Below are positions 54,754 through 64,000 of a stretch of DNA of 64,000 nucleotides, in pieces (position 1 is the stretch's first letter; each line of letters starts with the position of its first letter). This stretch comes from Shewanella sp. MBTL60-007. GTDB lineage: Bacteria > Pseudomonadota > Gammaproteobacteria > Enterobacterales > Shewanellaceae. The DNA lies in NCBI RefSeq assembly GCF_019654915.1, contig NZ_BPET01000001.1, forward strand, positions 1 through 64,000, read 5' to 3'. Below the pieces are notes generated by a model, which was not told where the DNA came from, did no database searches, and saw only the letters and a program-made list of their open reading frames with translations. The position numbers and the translations under genes were made by a program.

Positions 54754-57700
54754 TGCCACCAGAAACTTGTTCGCCAAAAAAGCGTACCTTTAATTTCACT
54801 CGTGCTTGCGGGCAGTTTCTAGCTATTGTGCTAGTGCTCTTCGCCTTGATGGTCAGCCTGTTTCGCGGGCTGCTGCCCCAGCTTGATCAAGTGCGCATGG
54901 AACTTGTCGCTTTCGTCAAAGCCGAGTATCAGGTTGAAGTGGAAGTTGGCCAGCTTGCCGCAGAATGGCAAGCCTATGGTCCAGCCTTGACGGTCAAAAA
55001 TTTTGTTTTACCTGCACAGGAAAACCTGCCTGTCACTCTGCTATTTAATCGAGTGCATGTGAAGCTGGATTTTTGGCAGACGCTGATCACCGCGACACCG
55101 CAAATTGAAGATGTCATCTTCGATGGCGTAAACGTAGCTTTAGATCTCGACCAGTTAAAGGCGATGACGCCGCGCAACGCAGATGCCAAGTTGCAAACTG
55201 ACTGGCTTTATAAATTACTGTTGGAGCAGCTTGAGCGCTTCTCAATTACAGATGCTAGATTTCAGCTCTTGAGCAGAGAGCATGACTATCGCCCCATCTT
55301 CATTAAAGATATGAAATGGCGCAATATCGATAATCGCCACCGAGGCGAGGGCAAGTTATTCCTCGATGCCGAGGCTTCTGAAGTCGAGCAACTGGCACTT
55401 AGCGTCGACGTTAACGGAAATGGTAATCGCCCCGAGTCACTGGTTGGACAGTTTTACTTAGCCGCACGCTCCCTCGATATTGGTGAGTGGGCGTCGAGGC
55501 AGCCTAACCCCTTCGATACCAGCAAGAGATTACCACTAGAAGGGGTGGTTAACCTGCAGGCATGGGCTGGCTTTTCAAACCGAAGTATCGATGGTGTTAC
55601 CGTTGAATTTCAACCGAGCTGGCTAGAGTGGTTCCTCAATGATGAGCCACAGCAGTTTACCATCGAGTCGGGTGCTATGACTTGGCATCCCAACGAGCAG
55701 GGCTGGAGCTTAGCCAGTCACGATCTTAATTTCTCAACCAATGACCACCCTTGGCCAGCGGCTGAGCTTTATGCCAGAAAAAACGATCAGGGGGTCGACG
55801 CCAGTCTTAATCAGCTTGAACTGAGCATGTTGCTGCCGCTATTGCCTCTTATTCCTGGTGTCGAACTCGATGCGCTGAATAACTGGCAGTCTCTTAAGCC
55901 TGCAGGCAAGCTTACCCAGCTAAGAGCTCATTGGGATAGCCTGCTCAAACAGCCTAAAGTCGCACTTAACCTACAGCAGGTTGGTTGGCAGGCGAGTGGC
56001 TCTGTTCCGGGCGTCAAGCCGATCGATGCTAAGTTGAAACTCGATGATGAGTCTCTGTATTTTGCACTGCCAACACAGCAGTACACAGTCGATTTTAATG
56101 GTGGCTTCGCCGAGCCCATTGTGTTGCAAGGCGATGGGTTTGCTGGTGACTTTAATTTTTCTGACTTAGCGCTGACGTTACCTAAGGTGCATTTTAGCAA
56201 TGCAGATTTAGACATTGATGCGGGTCTGCGTTTAGAGTTTAGCGATGCGGTACATATGGCACTACTGGCCAATGTCGATATCAATGATGTTGCCCATGTT
56301 CACAGCTATTTTCCGCTTAAAGGCATGAGTGGTTCCTTGGTGAGTTATCTTACCGAGGCGCTCAAGGCTGGCAAGACTGATGATGCAGTCGTGGTATGGC
56401 ATGGGGCATTTACGGATTATCCCTACGCTCTGCATGACGGTATTTTTCAAGCTGGCTTTACTCTGTCCGATGCTACGTTTGAGTTTCAAGACACTTGGCC
56501 CGCCGTTGATGAGCTCAACCTATCGGCGCTATTTGAAAACGCTGCCATGGATCTATGGGTTAACCGAGGTCAGCTGCTCGATGTCAAAGCCGATGGCGCC
56601 TATATTGGCATTCCAGCCTTAGGTGAAAGGAGCTTGCTGAGTGTTAAAGCCGATCTGGCTACCACAGCGGAAGCCGCCAATGAGGTGATCCAAAAATCAC
56701 CGCTGGTGGACTCTGTGGGGGCCACCCTCGATGTGGTTCAAATTGCCGGCGATATCACAGGTCAGATCGATTTATCGATCCCGCTTTACGATGGTGAGTC
56801 TGAGGTGATTAAAGGTACGGTTAACTTTAATGATACGCCTGTGTACATCACAGAACCGGGGATCCAGCTAGAGAAGCTCACTGGCCAAGTGCAGTTTGTC
56901 AATGATGTCGTCACCGGGACAAATCTTAACGCCTTAATGTATGAGCAGCCGCTGCAGTTTAGCTTTAATACCGAAAGCATGAATCAAAACTATGGCGTCG
57001 ATGTCACCCTAAACGGTCAGTGGCAGCTTGCTGATCTGCCTGAGGAATTACATAACCCTCTCAGTGATTATTATTCAGGGCAAGTTGATTGGAATGGCGA
57101 TCTGATGCTGATCTTCGATCCATTGGGCTATCAGGTTCAGGCGCGAGTGGAAACCGACCTTGTGGGGGCAGAGCTTAAGCTGCCGGCGCCATTAGGTAAG
57201 AAACAGGATGAGACGAAGCATTTAGTTGCAGAGCTTATCGGTGATAACAAGCAGGCCTCATTAGGGGTTAAGCTGGATAAGCAGCTGGAATTTTGGGGGG
57301 GCTTCGATGCCAACTCGGGGAATTCGCTTGCTCACTTCGATCTACTCTTAGGGCGCTTATTTAAGCCTGGAGATCAGTTACGTAAAAGCCAAGGTCACCT
57401 ACAGATCGAGCTTGATAACACCGAGTTTTCGCCTTGGCTGCCGATTATTCAAAGCTTTGTCAGTCAAAGTGATGCCGCAGTGCTACCAGCCGATGCGACT
57501 CAGTTAGAGCAAAAGTCGCTGTTCCCGCCCTTGGTATCTATTGACGCAAAGTTTAATAAGCTAGATTTTATGGGACAGCCGCTAGAGGATATGCATTTTG
57601 CTGCAGCGCCTACCGAGCATGCTTGGCGCTTCGATGTCAGATCCCAGCAGCTTGATGGACGCATCGACTTCTATCCAAACTGGGTCGATCAGGGATTAAA

Positions 57701-59030
57701 AGTGGTGGCGAGTAAATTCCATATGGCCCCCGAGATGCGTAGTGAAGAGAATGCTCATTATACGTCAGATACCGTCATGGCTAACCTGCCGCCACTGGCG
57801 ATAGATGTGGATGATTTCTCACTTTATGGGCGCTCCTTAGGCCACTTAGTGCTGCAGGGGACTCCAAAAGGGGAGTCATATCAGATCCAGACGGTGTCTA
57901 TGACGACACCTAATGTAGAGCTGAAAGGTACTGGTGCTTGGGACATGAGTGAAGGCAAGAACTTAACCTCATTTAAGCTCACGCTAGACGCCGATAAGTT
58001 TGATTACCTATCTGAGCAACTAGGTATCGATCCTGGACTGAAGAATGCACCGACAGAGGTAAAGGCCGAGATCTCTTGGGTTGGCGCGCCCTATGCGTTT
58101 TCGTTAGAGACACTCAATGGCGATGTGAGTTTTGAGTTAGGTAAAGGGCATCTGTCTGAGGTCAGTGACAAAGGGGCACGGATCTTCTCGCTGTTCAGTC
58201 TCGACTCATTATTAAGAAAGCTGTCATTGGACTTTTCCGATGTCTTCGGTAAAGGTCTCTATTTTGACTCGTTTTACGGTACATTGAAGCTCGATAACGG
58301 TGTGGTAAAAACCACTGATACCGAGATGAAAGCCGTTGCTGGTGATATGCGAGTTCGTGGCTATACCGACTTAACCACCGAGAGCCTAAATTACGATATT
58401 CGCTTCGTGCCGCAACTGGCCTCTAGCGTACCCACGGTTGTATTACTCAGCACTGGCGGTTGGACCTTCGGTTTGGGGGCATTTGCGCTGACTAAGGTAC
58501 TCGAGCCTGTGATTGAGGTGATCTCTGAGATCCGCTTTAGGCTAACGGGCACCATGTCTGAGCCGAAGCTTGAAGAGCTTGAGCGCAAGAGTAAAGAGAT
58601 TGAGATCCCTGAATCTGTGCTACCGAAGAAGGTCACAGAACCTGAAACAAAACAGGTGCCAGTGGGGCCGCAAGTCATAGGGCAAACCGCCACCGATGAG
58701 AGTATTCAGGCGGAGCCTCAGAATAAGATTACTTCTAAGGCTGTAACAGCAACAGGCATGCAAGCATCAGGAGTGGAGCTAAAGGTTGTTACTCCACCAA
58801 ATACTGATTTTGTCGATAGTAGCAAGGAGCCTGCAAAGCTAACCCTGATAGAGGGGAAGCTAAGTGAGCAAGCTAAGCACGCTGAGCCAAGTGAGACTCA
58901 AACTGAGTCGACACCAAAGCGCTCGCTAGATGAAAATAAAAAGGGAGAGTTAGATGCAAGTCAGCCTACTGCAATGTCAAAGCAGCCGCAGCGTTTCGGA
59001 CAACCTAGCGTTTATCGAATCGCAGCTTAG
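54753..59030 (+). CDS. yhdP: AsmA-family inter-membrane lipid transport protein YhdP
   Basis: YhdP is one of the AsmA-like bridge proteins that carry phospholipids from inner to outer membrane (with TamB and YdbH in E. coli). The 1425-aa protein has an N-terminal membrane helix (about 18-38), a very long repeated beta structure through the periplasm and the family C-terminal region to about 1290. It is longer than E. coli YhdP (1266 aa): about 135 extra residues at the end are rich in Glu, Lys, Thr, Pro and Ser and look disordered. The start is GTG at the rng stop; its last 77 nt overlap the nitrilase gene. Confidence 0.93.
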   Translation: MPPETCSPKKRTFNFTRACGQFLAIVLVLFALMVSLFRGLLPQLDQVRMELVAFVKAEYQVEVEVGQLAAEWQAYGPALTVKNFVLPAQENLPVTLLFNRVHVKLDFWQTLITATPQIEDVIFDGVNVALDLDQLKAMTPRNADAKLQTDWLYKLLLEQLERFSITDARFQLLSREHDYRPIFIKDMKWRNIDNRHRGEGKLFLDAEASEVEQLALSVDVNGNGNRPESLVGQFYLAARSLDIGEWASRQPNPFDTSKRLPLEGVVNLQAWAGFSNRSIDGVTVEFQPSWLEWFLNDEPQQFTIESGAMTWHPNEQGWSLASHDLNFSTNDHPWPAAELYARKNDQGVDASLNQLELSMLLPLLPLIPGVELDALNNWQSLKPAGKLTQLRAHWDSLLKQPKVALNLQQVGWQASGSVPGVKPIDAKLKLDDESLYFALPTQQYTVDFNGGFAEPIVLQGDGFAGDFNFSDLALTLPKVHFSNADLDIDAGLRLEFSDAVHMALLANVDINDVAHVHSYFPLKGMSGSLVSYLTEALKAGKTDDAVVVWHGAFTDYPYALHDGIFQAGFTLSDATFEFQDTWPAVDELNLSALFENAAMDLWVNRGQLLDVKADGAYIGIPALGERSLLSVKADLATTAEAANEVIQKSPLVDSVGATLDVVQIAGDITGQIDLSIPLYDGESEVIKGTVNFNDTPVYITEPGIQLEKLTGQVQFVNDVVTGTNLNALMYEQPLQFSFNTESMNQNYGVDVTLNGQWQLADLPEELHNPLSDYYSGQVDWNGDLMLIFDPLGYQVQARVETDLVGAELKLPAPLGKKQDETKHLVAELIGDNKQASLGVKLDKQLEFWGGFDANSGNSLAHFDLLLGRLFKPGDQLRKSQGHLQIELDNTEFSPWLPIIQSFVSQSDAAVLPADATQLEQKSLFPPLVSIDAKFNKLDFMGQPLEDMHFAAAPTEHAWRFDVRSQQLDGRIDFYPNWVDQGLKVVASKFHMAPEMRSEENAHYTSDTVMANLPPLAIDVDDFSLYGRSLGHLVLQGTPKGESYQIQTVSMTTPNVELKGTGAWDMSEGKNLTSFKLTLDADKFDYLSEQLGIDPGLKNAPTEVKAEISWVGAPYAFSLETLNGDVSFELGKGHLSEVSDKGARIFSLFSLDSLLRKLSLDFSDVFGKGLYFDSFYGTLKLDNGVVKTTDTEMKAVAGDMRVRGYTDLTTESLNYDIRFVPQLASSVPTVVLLSTGGWTFGLGAFALTKVLEPVIEVISEIRFRLTGTMSEPKLEELERKSKEIEIPESVLPKKVTEPETKQVPVGPQVIGQTATDESIQAEPQNKITSKAVTATGMQASGVELKVVTPPNTDFVDSSKEPAKLTLIEGKLSEQAKHAEPSETQTESTPKRSLDENKKGELDASQPTAMSKQPQRFGQPSVYRIAA

Positions 59031-59784
59031 CCAGCTCCCCCGTCAAGCGGATGAACCACAGCTGGTGGTGCTGCCGGAATGTTGTCTGCTCTTTGGCGGG
59101 CATGAAAGCCAACAACTGCAATATGCCACCGATGCGGAGCAAAGCCCGCTCAAACAGGCACTAGCCGAGCTCGCTAAACACCATCGAGTTGTGATGGTTG
59201 CGGGCAGCATTCCCATTTTGGCCGAAGATGGCCGTGTCTATAATCGCTGTTATGTATTCGATACCGATGGCAGCGTATTAGGCCAATACGATAAGCTACA
59301 TCTATTCGATGTCGAGGTGTCCGATGGCACTAAGCAGTATCGTGAAAGCGATGCCTTTTGCCCTGGCAAGCAGATAGTTGTGGTCGATACCCCGATGGGG
59401 AAGTTGGGATTGGCGATCTGCTATGACATTCGCTTCCCTGATCTTTTCAGGGCGCTACGTGAGGCGGGGGCGGAATTGATTGCTGTGCCAGCCGCATTTA
59501 CTAAGGTGACTGGCGAAGCGCACTGGCAGGTGCTATTACAGGCAAGGGCTATCGAAACCCAGTGTTTCATTTTAGGCGCTGCACAGTGGGGACAACATAA
59601 TCAGGGTAGCCGAGAGACCTGGGGGCAAAGTATGATAGTCAGTCCGTGGGGAGAGGTTATTGCACAGAAGCAACAACAGACTGGTTGGCTACAAGCCGAA
59701 GTGGATCTGCAAAGCCTACAAAGGATCCGCGCTAAAATGCCAGTGATGACTCATAATCGATTTGCATCACCAAGGCTAAAATAG
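58954..59784 (+). CDS. Carbon-nitrogen hydrolase (nitrilase superfamily)
   Basis: This 276-aa enzyme has the nitrilase catalytic triad Glu-Lys-Cys: E42 (LPECC), K114 (YDKLHLF) and C156 (LAICYDIRFPD). The CYDIRFPDLFR context fits the deaminated-glutathione amidase branch (Nit1/YbeM-like), which removes a repair product of glutathione. Substrate not certain. The ATG at 58954 has GGGAG 6 nt upstream and lies inside the end of yhdP (77-nt overlap). tldD follows 87 bp later, a neighbour order usual in this group. Confidence 0.93.
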   Translation: MQVSLLQCQSSRSVSDNLAFIESQLSQLPRQADEPQLVVLPECCLLFGGHESQQLQYATDAEQSPLKQALAELAKHHRVVMVAGSIPILAEDGRVYNRCYVFDTDGSVLGQYDKLHLFDVEVSDGTKQYRESDAFCPGKQIVVVDTPMGKLGLAICYDIRFPDLFRALREAGAELIAVPAAFTKVTGEAHWQVLLQARAIETQCFILGAAQWGQHNQGSRETWGQSMIVSPWGEVIAQKQQQTGWLQAEVDLQSLQRIRAKMPVMTHNRFASPRLK

Positions 59785-59871
59785 GCTAGAAATTCAGGGT
59801 AAATCGAGAATCTCACCGAGAGTGTTCGGTCTGCCGCAGTACTTTATTGAATTAATATTAAGAGAGAATAG

Positions 59872-61320
59872 ATGTCACTTTTAACCCAAGTTGGACAGAG
59901 CTTATTACAAGATGGGCTAGCAATCGATGATCTGCAAAGCTATTTGAAGCGGATCCATGAACATCAAATTGATTTCTCAGATCTATATTTTCAAGGTAGC
60001 CGTCATGAGTCTTGGGTATTGGAAGATGGCATAGTTAAAGATGGCAGCTTTCATATCGAGCGTGGTGTGGGTGTACGCGCCATTACTGGTGAGAAGACAG
60101 GTTTTGCCTATGCCGATGAAATTACCCCTGCAGCATTAGAGGCGGCAGCCACCGCTGCACGTGGTATCGCTATTGCGGGTGGTGAAGGGCAAGTTAATGC
60201 TTGGAAACAGCAGCAGAGTAAGGCGCTTTACATTAGCTCAGATCCTATCGCCGCAATGGAAGAGATAAAAAAGATAGAACTGCTTAAGCAGGCTGATGCC
60301 TATATTCGCAGCTTAGATAGTCGCATTATTCAGGTAGTGGTGAGCCTGTCTGGTGTTCATGAAGAGATTTTAGTCGCAGCAAGTGATGGCACGCTCGCTG
60401 CTGATATCCGTCCTTTAGTGCGCTTTAACTGTAGCGTTATTCTTGAGGACGACGGTAAGCGTGAGCGCGGTGCATCTGGTGGCGGTGGCCGTCATGATTA
60501 CAGCGTGTTATTGGATGAAGATAAAGATGGCCTACCGTATTGCTTCGGTTTTGCCCGTGAGGCGGTGCGTCAAGCTCAAGTAAACCTACATGCGATCGAT
60601 GCGCCAGCAGGCGAAATGCCTGTGGTACTCGGCGCGGGCTGGCCGGGTGTCCTGCTGCATGAAGCGGTGGGTCATGGTCTTGAGGGTGACTTTAATCGCA
60701 AAGGCAGCAGTGCATTTAGCGGCAAAGTGGGTCAGCAGGTGGCTTCAAAGCTTGTGACTGTGGTCGATGATGGCACGATTGCTAATCGCCGTGGTTCATT
60801 GACTATCGATGATGAAGGTGTACCGACTCAGAAGACGGTATTGATCGAGAACGGTATCTTAAAAGGATATATGCAAGATAAGCTCAATGGACGCTTGATG
60901 GGTGAGCAGTCTACAGGCAATGGTCGTCGTGAGTCTTATGCTCACCTACCTATGCCACGTATGACCAACACCTATATGGAAGCGGGAGAGTCTGATCCTG
61001 CCGAGATCATCAAATCGGTTAAGAAAGGGGTTTATGCGCCTAACTTTGGTGGTGGTCAGGTGGATATTACTTCGGGTAAGTTTGTGTTCTCTGCATCTGA
61101 AGCCTACTTGATTGAAAATGGTGAGATCACTCAGGCGATCAAGGGCGCAACCCTGATTGGCAATGGTCCTGAGTCGATGAGTCAGATCTCTATGGTGGGT
61201 AATGATTTAGCCCTAGATAAGGGCGTGGGCGTATGTGGTAAAGACGGCCAAAGCGTTCCCGTAGGTGTCGGCCAGCCTACGCTGAAACTAGATAAATTGA
61301 CAGTCGGTGGCACCGCATAG
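59872..61320 (+). CDS. tldD: Metalloprotease TldD
   Basis: TldD forms a heterodimeric zinc protease with TldE (PmbA) that trims unfolded peptides, including microcin B17 precursor and CcdA in E. coli. The 482-aa protein has the zinc motif HEAVGH (263-268) and the family blocks around YADEIT and GGGRH. The partner pmbA is not in this window. An AGAGAGA stretch is the ribosome-binding site. Confidence 0.96.
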   Translation: MSLLTQVGQSLLQDGLAIDDLQSYLKRIHEHQIDFSDLYFQGSRHESWVLEDGIVKDGSFHIERGVGVRAITGEKTGFAYADEITPAALEAAATAARGIAIAGGEGQVNAWKQQQSKALYISSDPIAAMEEIKKIELLKQADAYIRSLDSRIIQVVVSLSGVHEEILVAASDGTLAADIRPLVRFNCSVILEDDGKRERGASGGGGRHDYSVLLDEDKDGLPYCFGFAREAVRQAQVNLHAIDAPAGEMPVVLGAGWPGVLLHEAVGHGLEGDFNRKGSSAFSGKVGQQVASKLVTVVDDGTIANRRGSLTIDDEGVPTQKTVLIENGILKGYMQDKLNGRLMGEQSTGNGRRESYAHLPMPRMTNTYMEAGESDPAEIIKSVKKGVYAPNFGGGQVDITSGKFVFSASEAYLIENGEITQAIKGATLIGNGPESMSQISMVGNDLALDKGVGVCGKDGQSVPVGVGQPTLKLDKLTVGGTA

Positions 61321-61439
61321 CGCTATAGTTTTATAAAGCCTAGGGTTTAGTTGTAGATTTTATAGCTAGATCCTAGCGAGCAATATTTAGCAATGCTAGT
61401 ATCTACCAATTAATTAGAGTAAAAACTCTAGAGGTGTTG

Positions 61440-62831
61440 ATGAAACGTTCGCTGTGTGCGCTGTTGCTACTGTTACCTTTAACCGCTCAGGCTAAGACAA
61501 TGGCCTTCGATGAGGCTTGGCAACAGCTGATTAAGGTCAGCGATAAGCTGCAAGCTGGGGCTCAAGAGGTGAAACGAGCCGAGGCTGAGCGAGAGGCGGG
61601 TGAAGATATGAATCTTCCCTCGATAAATCTCACAGGCAGCTACACTCGTCTAGAAAAGCCAATCGAATTAGATCTGCGCGATCTTAACCCTCTAGCTTCT
61701 CTCGATCCCGCCACCTTACCTCCCGCTCTTGGCGGTGCGCTTGCGGGTATTCCGGGTTCGATGTTTGTCACGCCCTTTACCGAGCAAGATATCTTCCGCT
61801 CAAGTCTGCAAGCCATGTGGCCCATCTACACGGGTGGTAAAATTACTGCCGCTCAAGGGATCCATGAGGCCGAAGTGGCCGAGAAAGAGCAGCAACTCAA
61901 GCTGACCATGCGTGAGCTTTTTGTGCAGCTCGTGGACCGTTATTATGCGGTTGCGGTGACCGAGGCATTAGCGCAAACCCAAGCGGAACTCGTCGACTCA
62001 CTCACTCTGCATGCATCTCACGCCGAGAAGCTTGAACAGCAAGGACAGATCGCTCGAGTCGAGCGCCTCAACGCTCAGGTTGCACTGGAAAATGCCCGCG
62101 TGAGTTATGGCAGTGCCAAGCGTCAGTCTGAGATGGCGATGATCGCCCTGTCGAGAATGTTGCATGAGCAGCAGGTCGATACCACCTCTCCAATGTTTAT
62201 GTTGAATAAGGCTCCCTCGCTGCCGCAGTTGACTCAACTGACAATTAATCAGCATCCGGCGCTTAAATTACTGGCGGCGAAAGAGGCTCAGGCTCAGGGA
62301 TTAGTGGATGTGGAGAAAGGTAGCTATCTACCGACGGTTTTCCTCTACGGTAATTACACCCTCTATGAAGATGACAGCCTGTTTGCGCAGATAGAGCCTG
62401 ATTGGATGTTAGGGGTGGGGGTCAAAGTTCCATTACTGAGCCGAGACGGACGCAGTGGCAAGGTTGAAGCCGCTAAGAGCGCTCTGTTACAGGCGAGATA
62501 CACCAAAGCGCAGACCCAACAGGATTTGAACTTATTGCTCGACCAGAGCTATCGCCAGTTGCTACAGGCGCAAGAGGAGGTGGTGTCGTTAAATACCTCC
62601 ATGAGCCTAGCTGAAGAGAATAAACGCCTTAGGGATATCGCCTTTAAGCAGGGGTTATCGACTTCAATCGAAAAGGTGGATGCGGAGCTGAAGTTGAATG
62701 CGGTAGCCACCCAACAGTTGGGGGCGCAATATCGTTATGTACAAGCCTATGCAAGATTGATGGCCATCAGTGGTCAATTAGATGAATTTATTGGTAGAAG
62801 TATTAAGCAAGGGGAACCTAATGCGCACTAA
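61440..62831 (+). CDS. TolC-family outer-membrane efflux protein
   Basis: This is the outer-membrane channel of a tripartite efflux pump. From ATG 61440, behind GAGG, the protein is 463 aa with a signal peptide (cut near AQA-K, about 19) and the two-fold OEP repeat (about 25-225 and 265-450) of long coiled-coil helices and short beta strands. A proline/alanine-rich stretch (about 82-105) in the first repeat is an insertion-like loop. Its stop overlaps the HlyD gene by 11 nt. Substrate unknown. Confidence 0.93.
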   Translation: MKRSLCALLLLLPLTAQAKTMAFDEAWQQLIKVSDKLQAGAQEVKRAEAEREAGEDMNLPSINLTGSYTRLEKPIELDLRDLNPLASLDPATLPPALGGALAGIPGSMFVTPFTEQDIFRSSLQAMWPIYTGGKITAAQGIHEAEVAEKEQQLKLTMRELFVQLVDRYYAVAVTEALAQTQAELVDSLTLHASHAEKLEQQGQIARVERLNAQVALENARVSYGSAKRQSEMAMIALSRMLHEQQVDTTSPMFMLNKAPSLPQLTQLTINQHPALKLLAAKEAQAQGLVDVEKGSYLPTVFLYGNYTLYEDDSLFAQIEPDWMLGVGVKVPLLSRDGRSGKVEAAKSALLQARYTKAQTQQDLNLLLDQSYRQLLQAQEEVVSLNTSMSLAEENKRLRDIAFKQGLSTSIEKVDAELKLNAVATQQLGAQYRYVQAYARLMAISGQLDEFIGRSIKQGEPNAH

Positions 62832-63792
62832 CCGTATCTTGGCCGCAGTGGCCTTAATCGTATTAATTGGTGCGCTGGTATATGGGTTAATCCTTGCTTA
62901 CACACCAAAGCCGCAGCTGCTACAGGGGCAGATTGAGGCCCGTGAATATAACGTCTCCTCTAAGGTGCCGGGTCGAGTCGAAGAGGTATTGGTTAGACGT
63001 GGTGACAAGGTTAGCGAGGGCGATCTACTGTATGCCATCTATAGCCCTGAACTGAAAGCCAAGTTGATGCAGGCTGAAGGCGGACGTGATGCAGCACTAG
63101 CGATGCAACAGGAAGCGGATAACGGTGCGCGTAAGCAGCAGGTTGCGGCTTCAAAAGAGCAGTGGCTTAAGGCACAAGCGGCAGCAAAGTTAGCTCGTAC
63201 CACCTTCGATCGGGTCGAAGTGCTGTTTAACGAGGGCGTGCTAGCCAGACAGAAGCGCGATGAGGCCTTTACTCAGTGGCAAGCGGCCAAGTATACCGAG
63301 CAAGCTGCACTGGCCATGTATCAGATGACAGATGAAGGTGCCCGTGTTGAGACTAAGGCTGCGGCAGCGGGTAATGCACGCATGGCGGAAGGTGCGGTAA
63401 ACGAGGTTTCTGCAATCCTCGCCGATAGCCAGATGCGCTCACCTAAAACAGGTGAGATAAGTGAGGTATTGCTGCAAGCGGGCGAGTTGGCTCCTAGTGG
63501 TTTCCCTGTAGTGAGCTTGATCGATATGAGTGATGCTTGGGCGGTGTTCCAAGTGCGCGAAGATCAGCTGAAGAAATTTAAGCAAGGTGATCTGCTTAAA
63601 CTCAAAATCCCTGCTCTAGATCGAGAAGTGGAGTTCACCGTGAGCCATATTAGCGTCATGGGTGACTTTGCCACGTGGCGAGCGACAGAGAGCGGTCATG
63701 ACTTCGATATGCGCACCTTCGAGGTAGAGCTACGTCCGAATGAGACAATCGCCGATCTAAGAGTCGGTATGTCGGTGCTATTCACCCTTTAA
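62821..63792 (+). CDS. HlyD-family periplasmic adaptor
   Basis: This membrane-fusion protein links the inner-membrane pump to the TolC-like channel. From ATG 62821 (AAGGGGA 5 nt upstream), it is 323 aa with one N-terminal membrane helix (about 8-27), a barrel-sandwich half (about 35-65), an alpha-helical hairpin (about 75-205) and a beta-barrel. The other in-frame start at 62782 would lie 50 bp inside the preceding gene and has no good ribosome-binding site. It overlaps the TolC-type gene by 11 nt and precedes an ABC-2 permease by 30 bp. Confidence 0.93.
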   Translation: MRTNRILAAVALIVLIGALVYGLILAYTPKPQLLQGQIEAREYNVSSKVPGRVEEVLVRRGDKVSEGDLLYAIYSPELKAKLMQAEGGRDAALAMQQEADNGARKQQVAASKEQWLKAQAAAKLARTTFDRVEVLFNEGVLARQKRDEAFTQWQAAKYTEQAALAMYQMTDEGARVETKAAAAGNARMAEGAVNEVSAILADSQMRSPKTGEISEVLLQAGELAPSGFPVVSLIDMSDAWAVFQVREDQLKKFKQGDLLKLKIPALDREVEFTVSHISVMGDFATWRATESGHDFDMRTFEVELRPNETIADLRVGMSVLFTL

Positions 63793-63822
63793 GGTGAGTC
63801 GTACAACTAAGAGGTTAAGGCT

Positions 63823-64000
63823 TTGATAAAGGTGCTCAAACGAGAGTTTACCGCCCTGCAAGATGACCCATGGCAGTTGGCGTTGATAAGCTATATCCCG
63901 CTACTGAGCATTATCGGCTTGTGGCTGCTGTTTAGTGCGGGTTTACCAAGGCAGCTCCCGGTTGCAGTGGTCGATCTGGATAACAGTCAAGTGAGCCGCT
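63823..64000 (+). CDS. ABC-2 type transporter permease, N-terminal part (runs off the window)
   Basis: A frame opens at TTG 63823, with GAGG about 9 nt upstream, and continues past the window end. The visible 59 residues begin IKVLKREFTALQDD, followed by a membrane helix (about 20-40) and a beta-type start of the periplasmic loop (LPVAVVDLDNSQVSR). This is the start of an ABC-2/YhhJ-like permease, so the cluster is an ABC-type, not RND-type, tripartite efflux pump. Confidence 0.85.
   Translation, partial: MIKVLKREFTALQDDPWQLALISYIPLLSIIGLWLLFSAGLPRQLPVAVVDLDNSQVSR

Overview
This window looks like chromosomal DNA of a marine gammaproteobacterium of the order Alteromonadales, very probably a Shewanella. 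The inference rests on gene order: a complete MSHA type IV pilus locus lies between csrD and mreBCD-maf-rng-yhdP-tldD, and a ubiE-ubiJ-ubiB-tatABC-tatD-hemB block follows an rrn operon. No database search was possible, so the assignment comes from remembered synteny and protein motifs.

Layout. (1) 1-1943: the 3' end of an rrn operon (23S tail, 5S, terminator), then about 1.5 kb without a convincing gene. That stretch holds direct repeats, small GAA-loop hairpins and degenerate echoes of the 5S tail. (2) 1944-10862, minus strand: ubiE-ubiJ-ubiB (ubiquinone), tatABC (twin-arginine export), a small secreted protein, tatD, a membrane diguanylate cyclase and hemB. (3) 11066-18525: an arginase-family hydrolase, rraA, a YgjV-like membrane protein behind a structured leader, a PAP2 phosphatase, an MJ1255/VC2487-type glycosyltransferase, a Crp/Fnr-like regulator, a TsgA-like MFS carrier, deoD and a DUF971 protein. 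(4) 18642-25339, minus strand: priA, argS, ftsN and hslVU, the last behind a clear sigma-32-type promoter. (5) 25550-29090: a FimV-like periplasmic protein, rpmE with an L31-type leader, a secreted thermonuclease-like protein and a short malic enzyme. (6) 29269-49763, plus strand: csrD (mshH) and the whole MSHA pilus locus, mshI to mshQ, with two tandem mshA-type pilins, a 15-bp repeat array inside mshN and a 9-bp array between the second pilin and mshC. (7) 49936-63792: mreBCD, maf, rng, yhdP, a nitrilase, tldD, and a TolC/HlyD efflux set whose ABC permease runs off the window.

How the genes work together. The MSHA locus encodes a full retractable surface pilus: secretin MshL, inner-membrane platform MshI/J/K/G, assembly ATPase MshE, AAA protein MshM, TPR protein MshN, pilins and a large tip adhesin candidate MshQ. 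MshE carries a tandem c-di-GMP-binding motif. Upstream CsrD is a degenerate GGDEF/EAL protein, and a separate active-looking diguanylate cyclase is at 2979-4850, so c-di-GMP control of attachment is a theme. The rest is mostly housekeeping: cell shape (mreBCD, ftsN), export (tat), cofactor synthesis (hemB, ubi), proteostasis (hslVU), RNA turnover (rng, rraA, csrD) and envelope lipid transport (yhdP).

I found no CRISPR array, insertion sequence, prophage or tRNA gene, and no clearly new multi-gene system. The most unusual material is repeats and RNA structure: the post-rrn repeats, the mshN and mshA-mshC arrays, and the switch-like leader before 13065.
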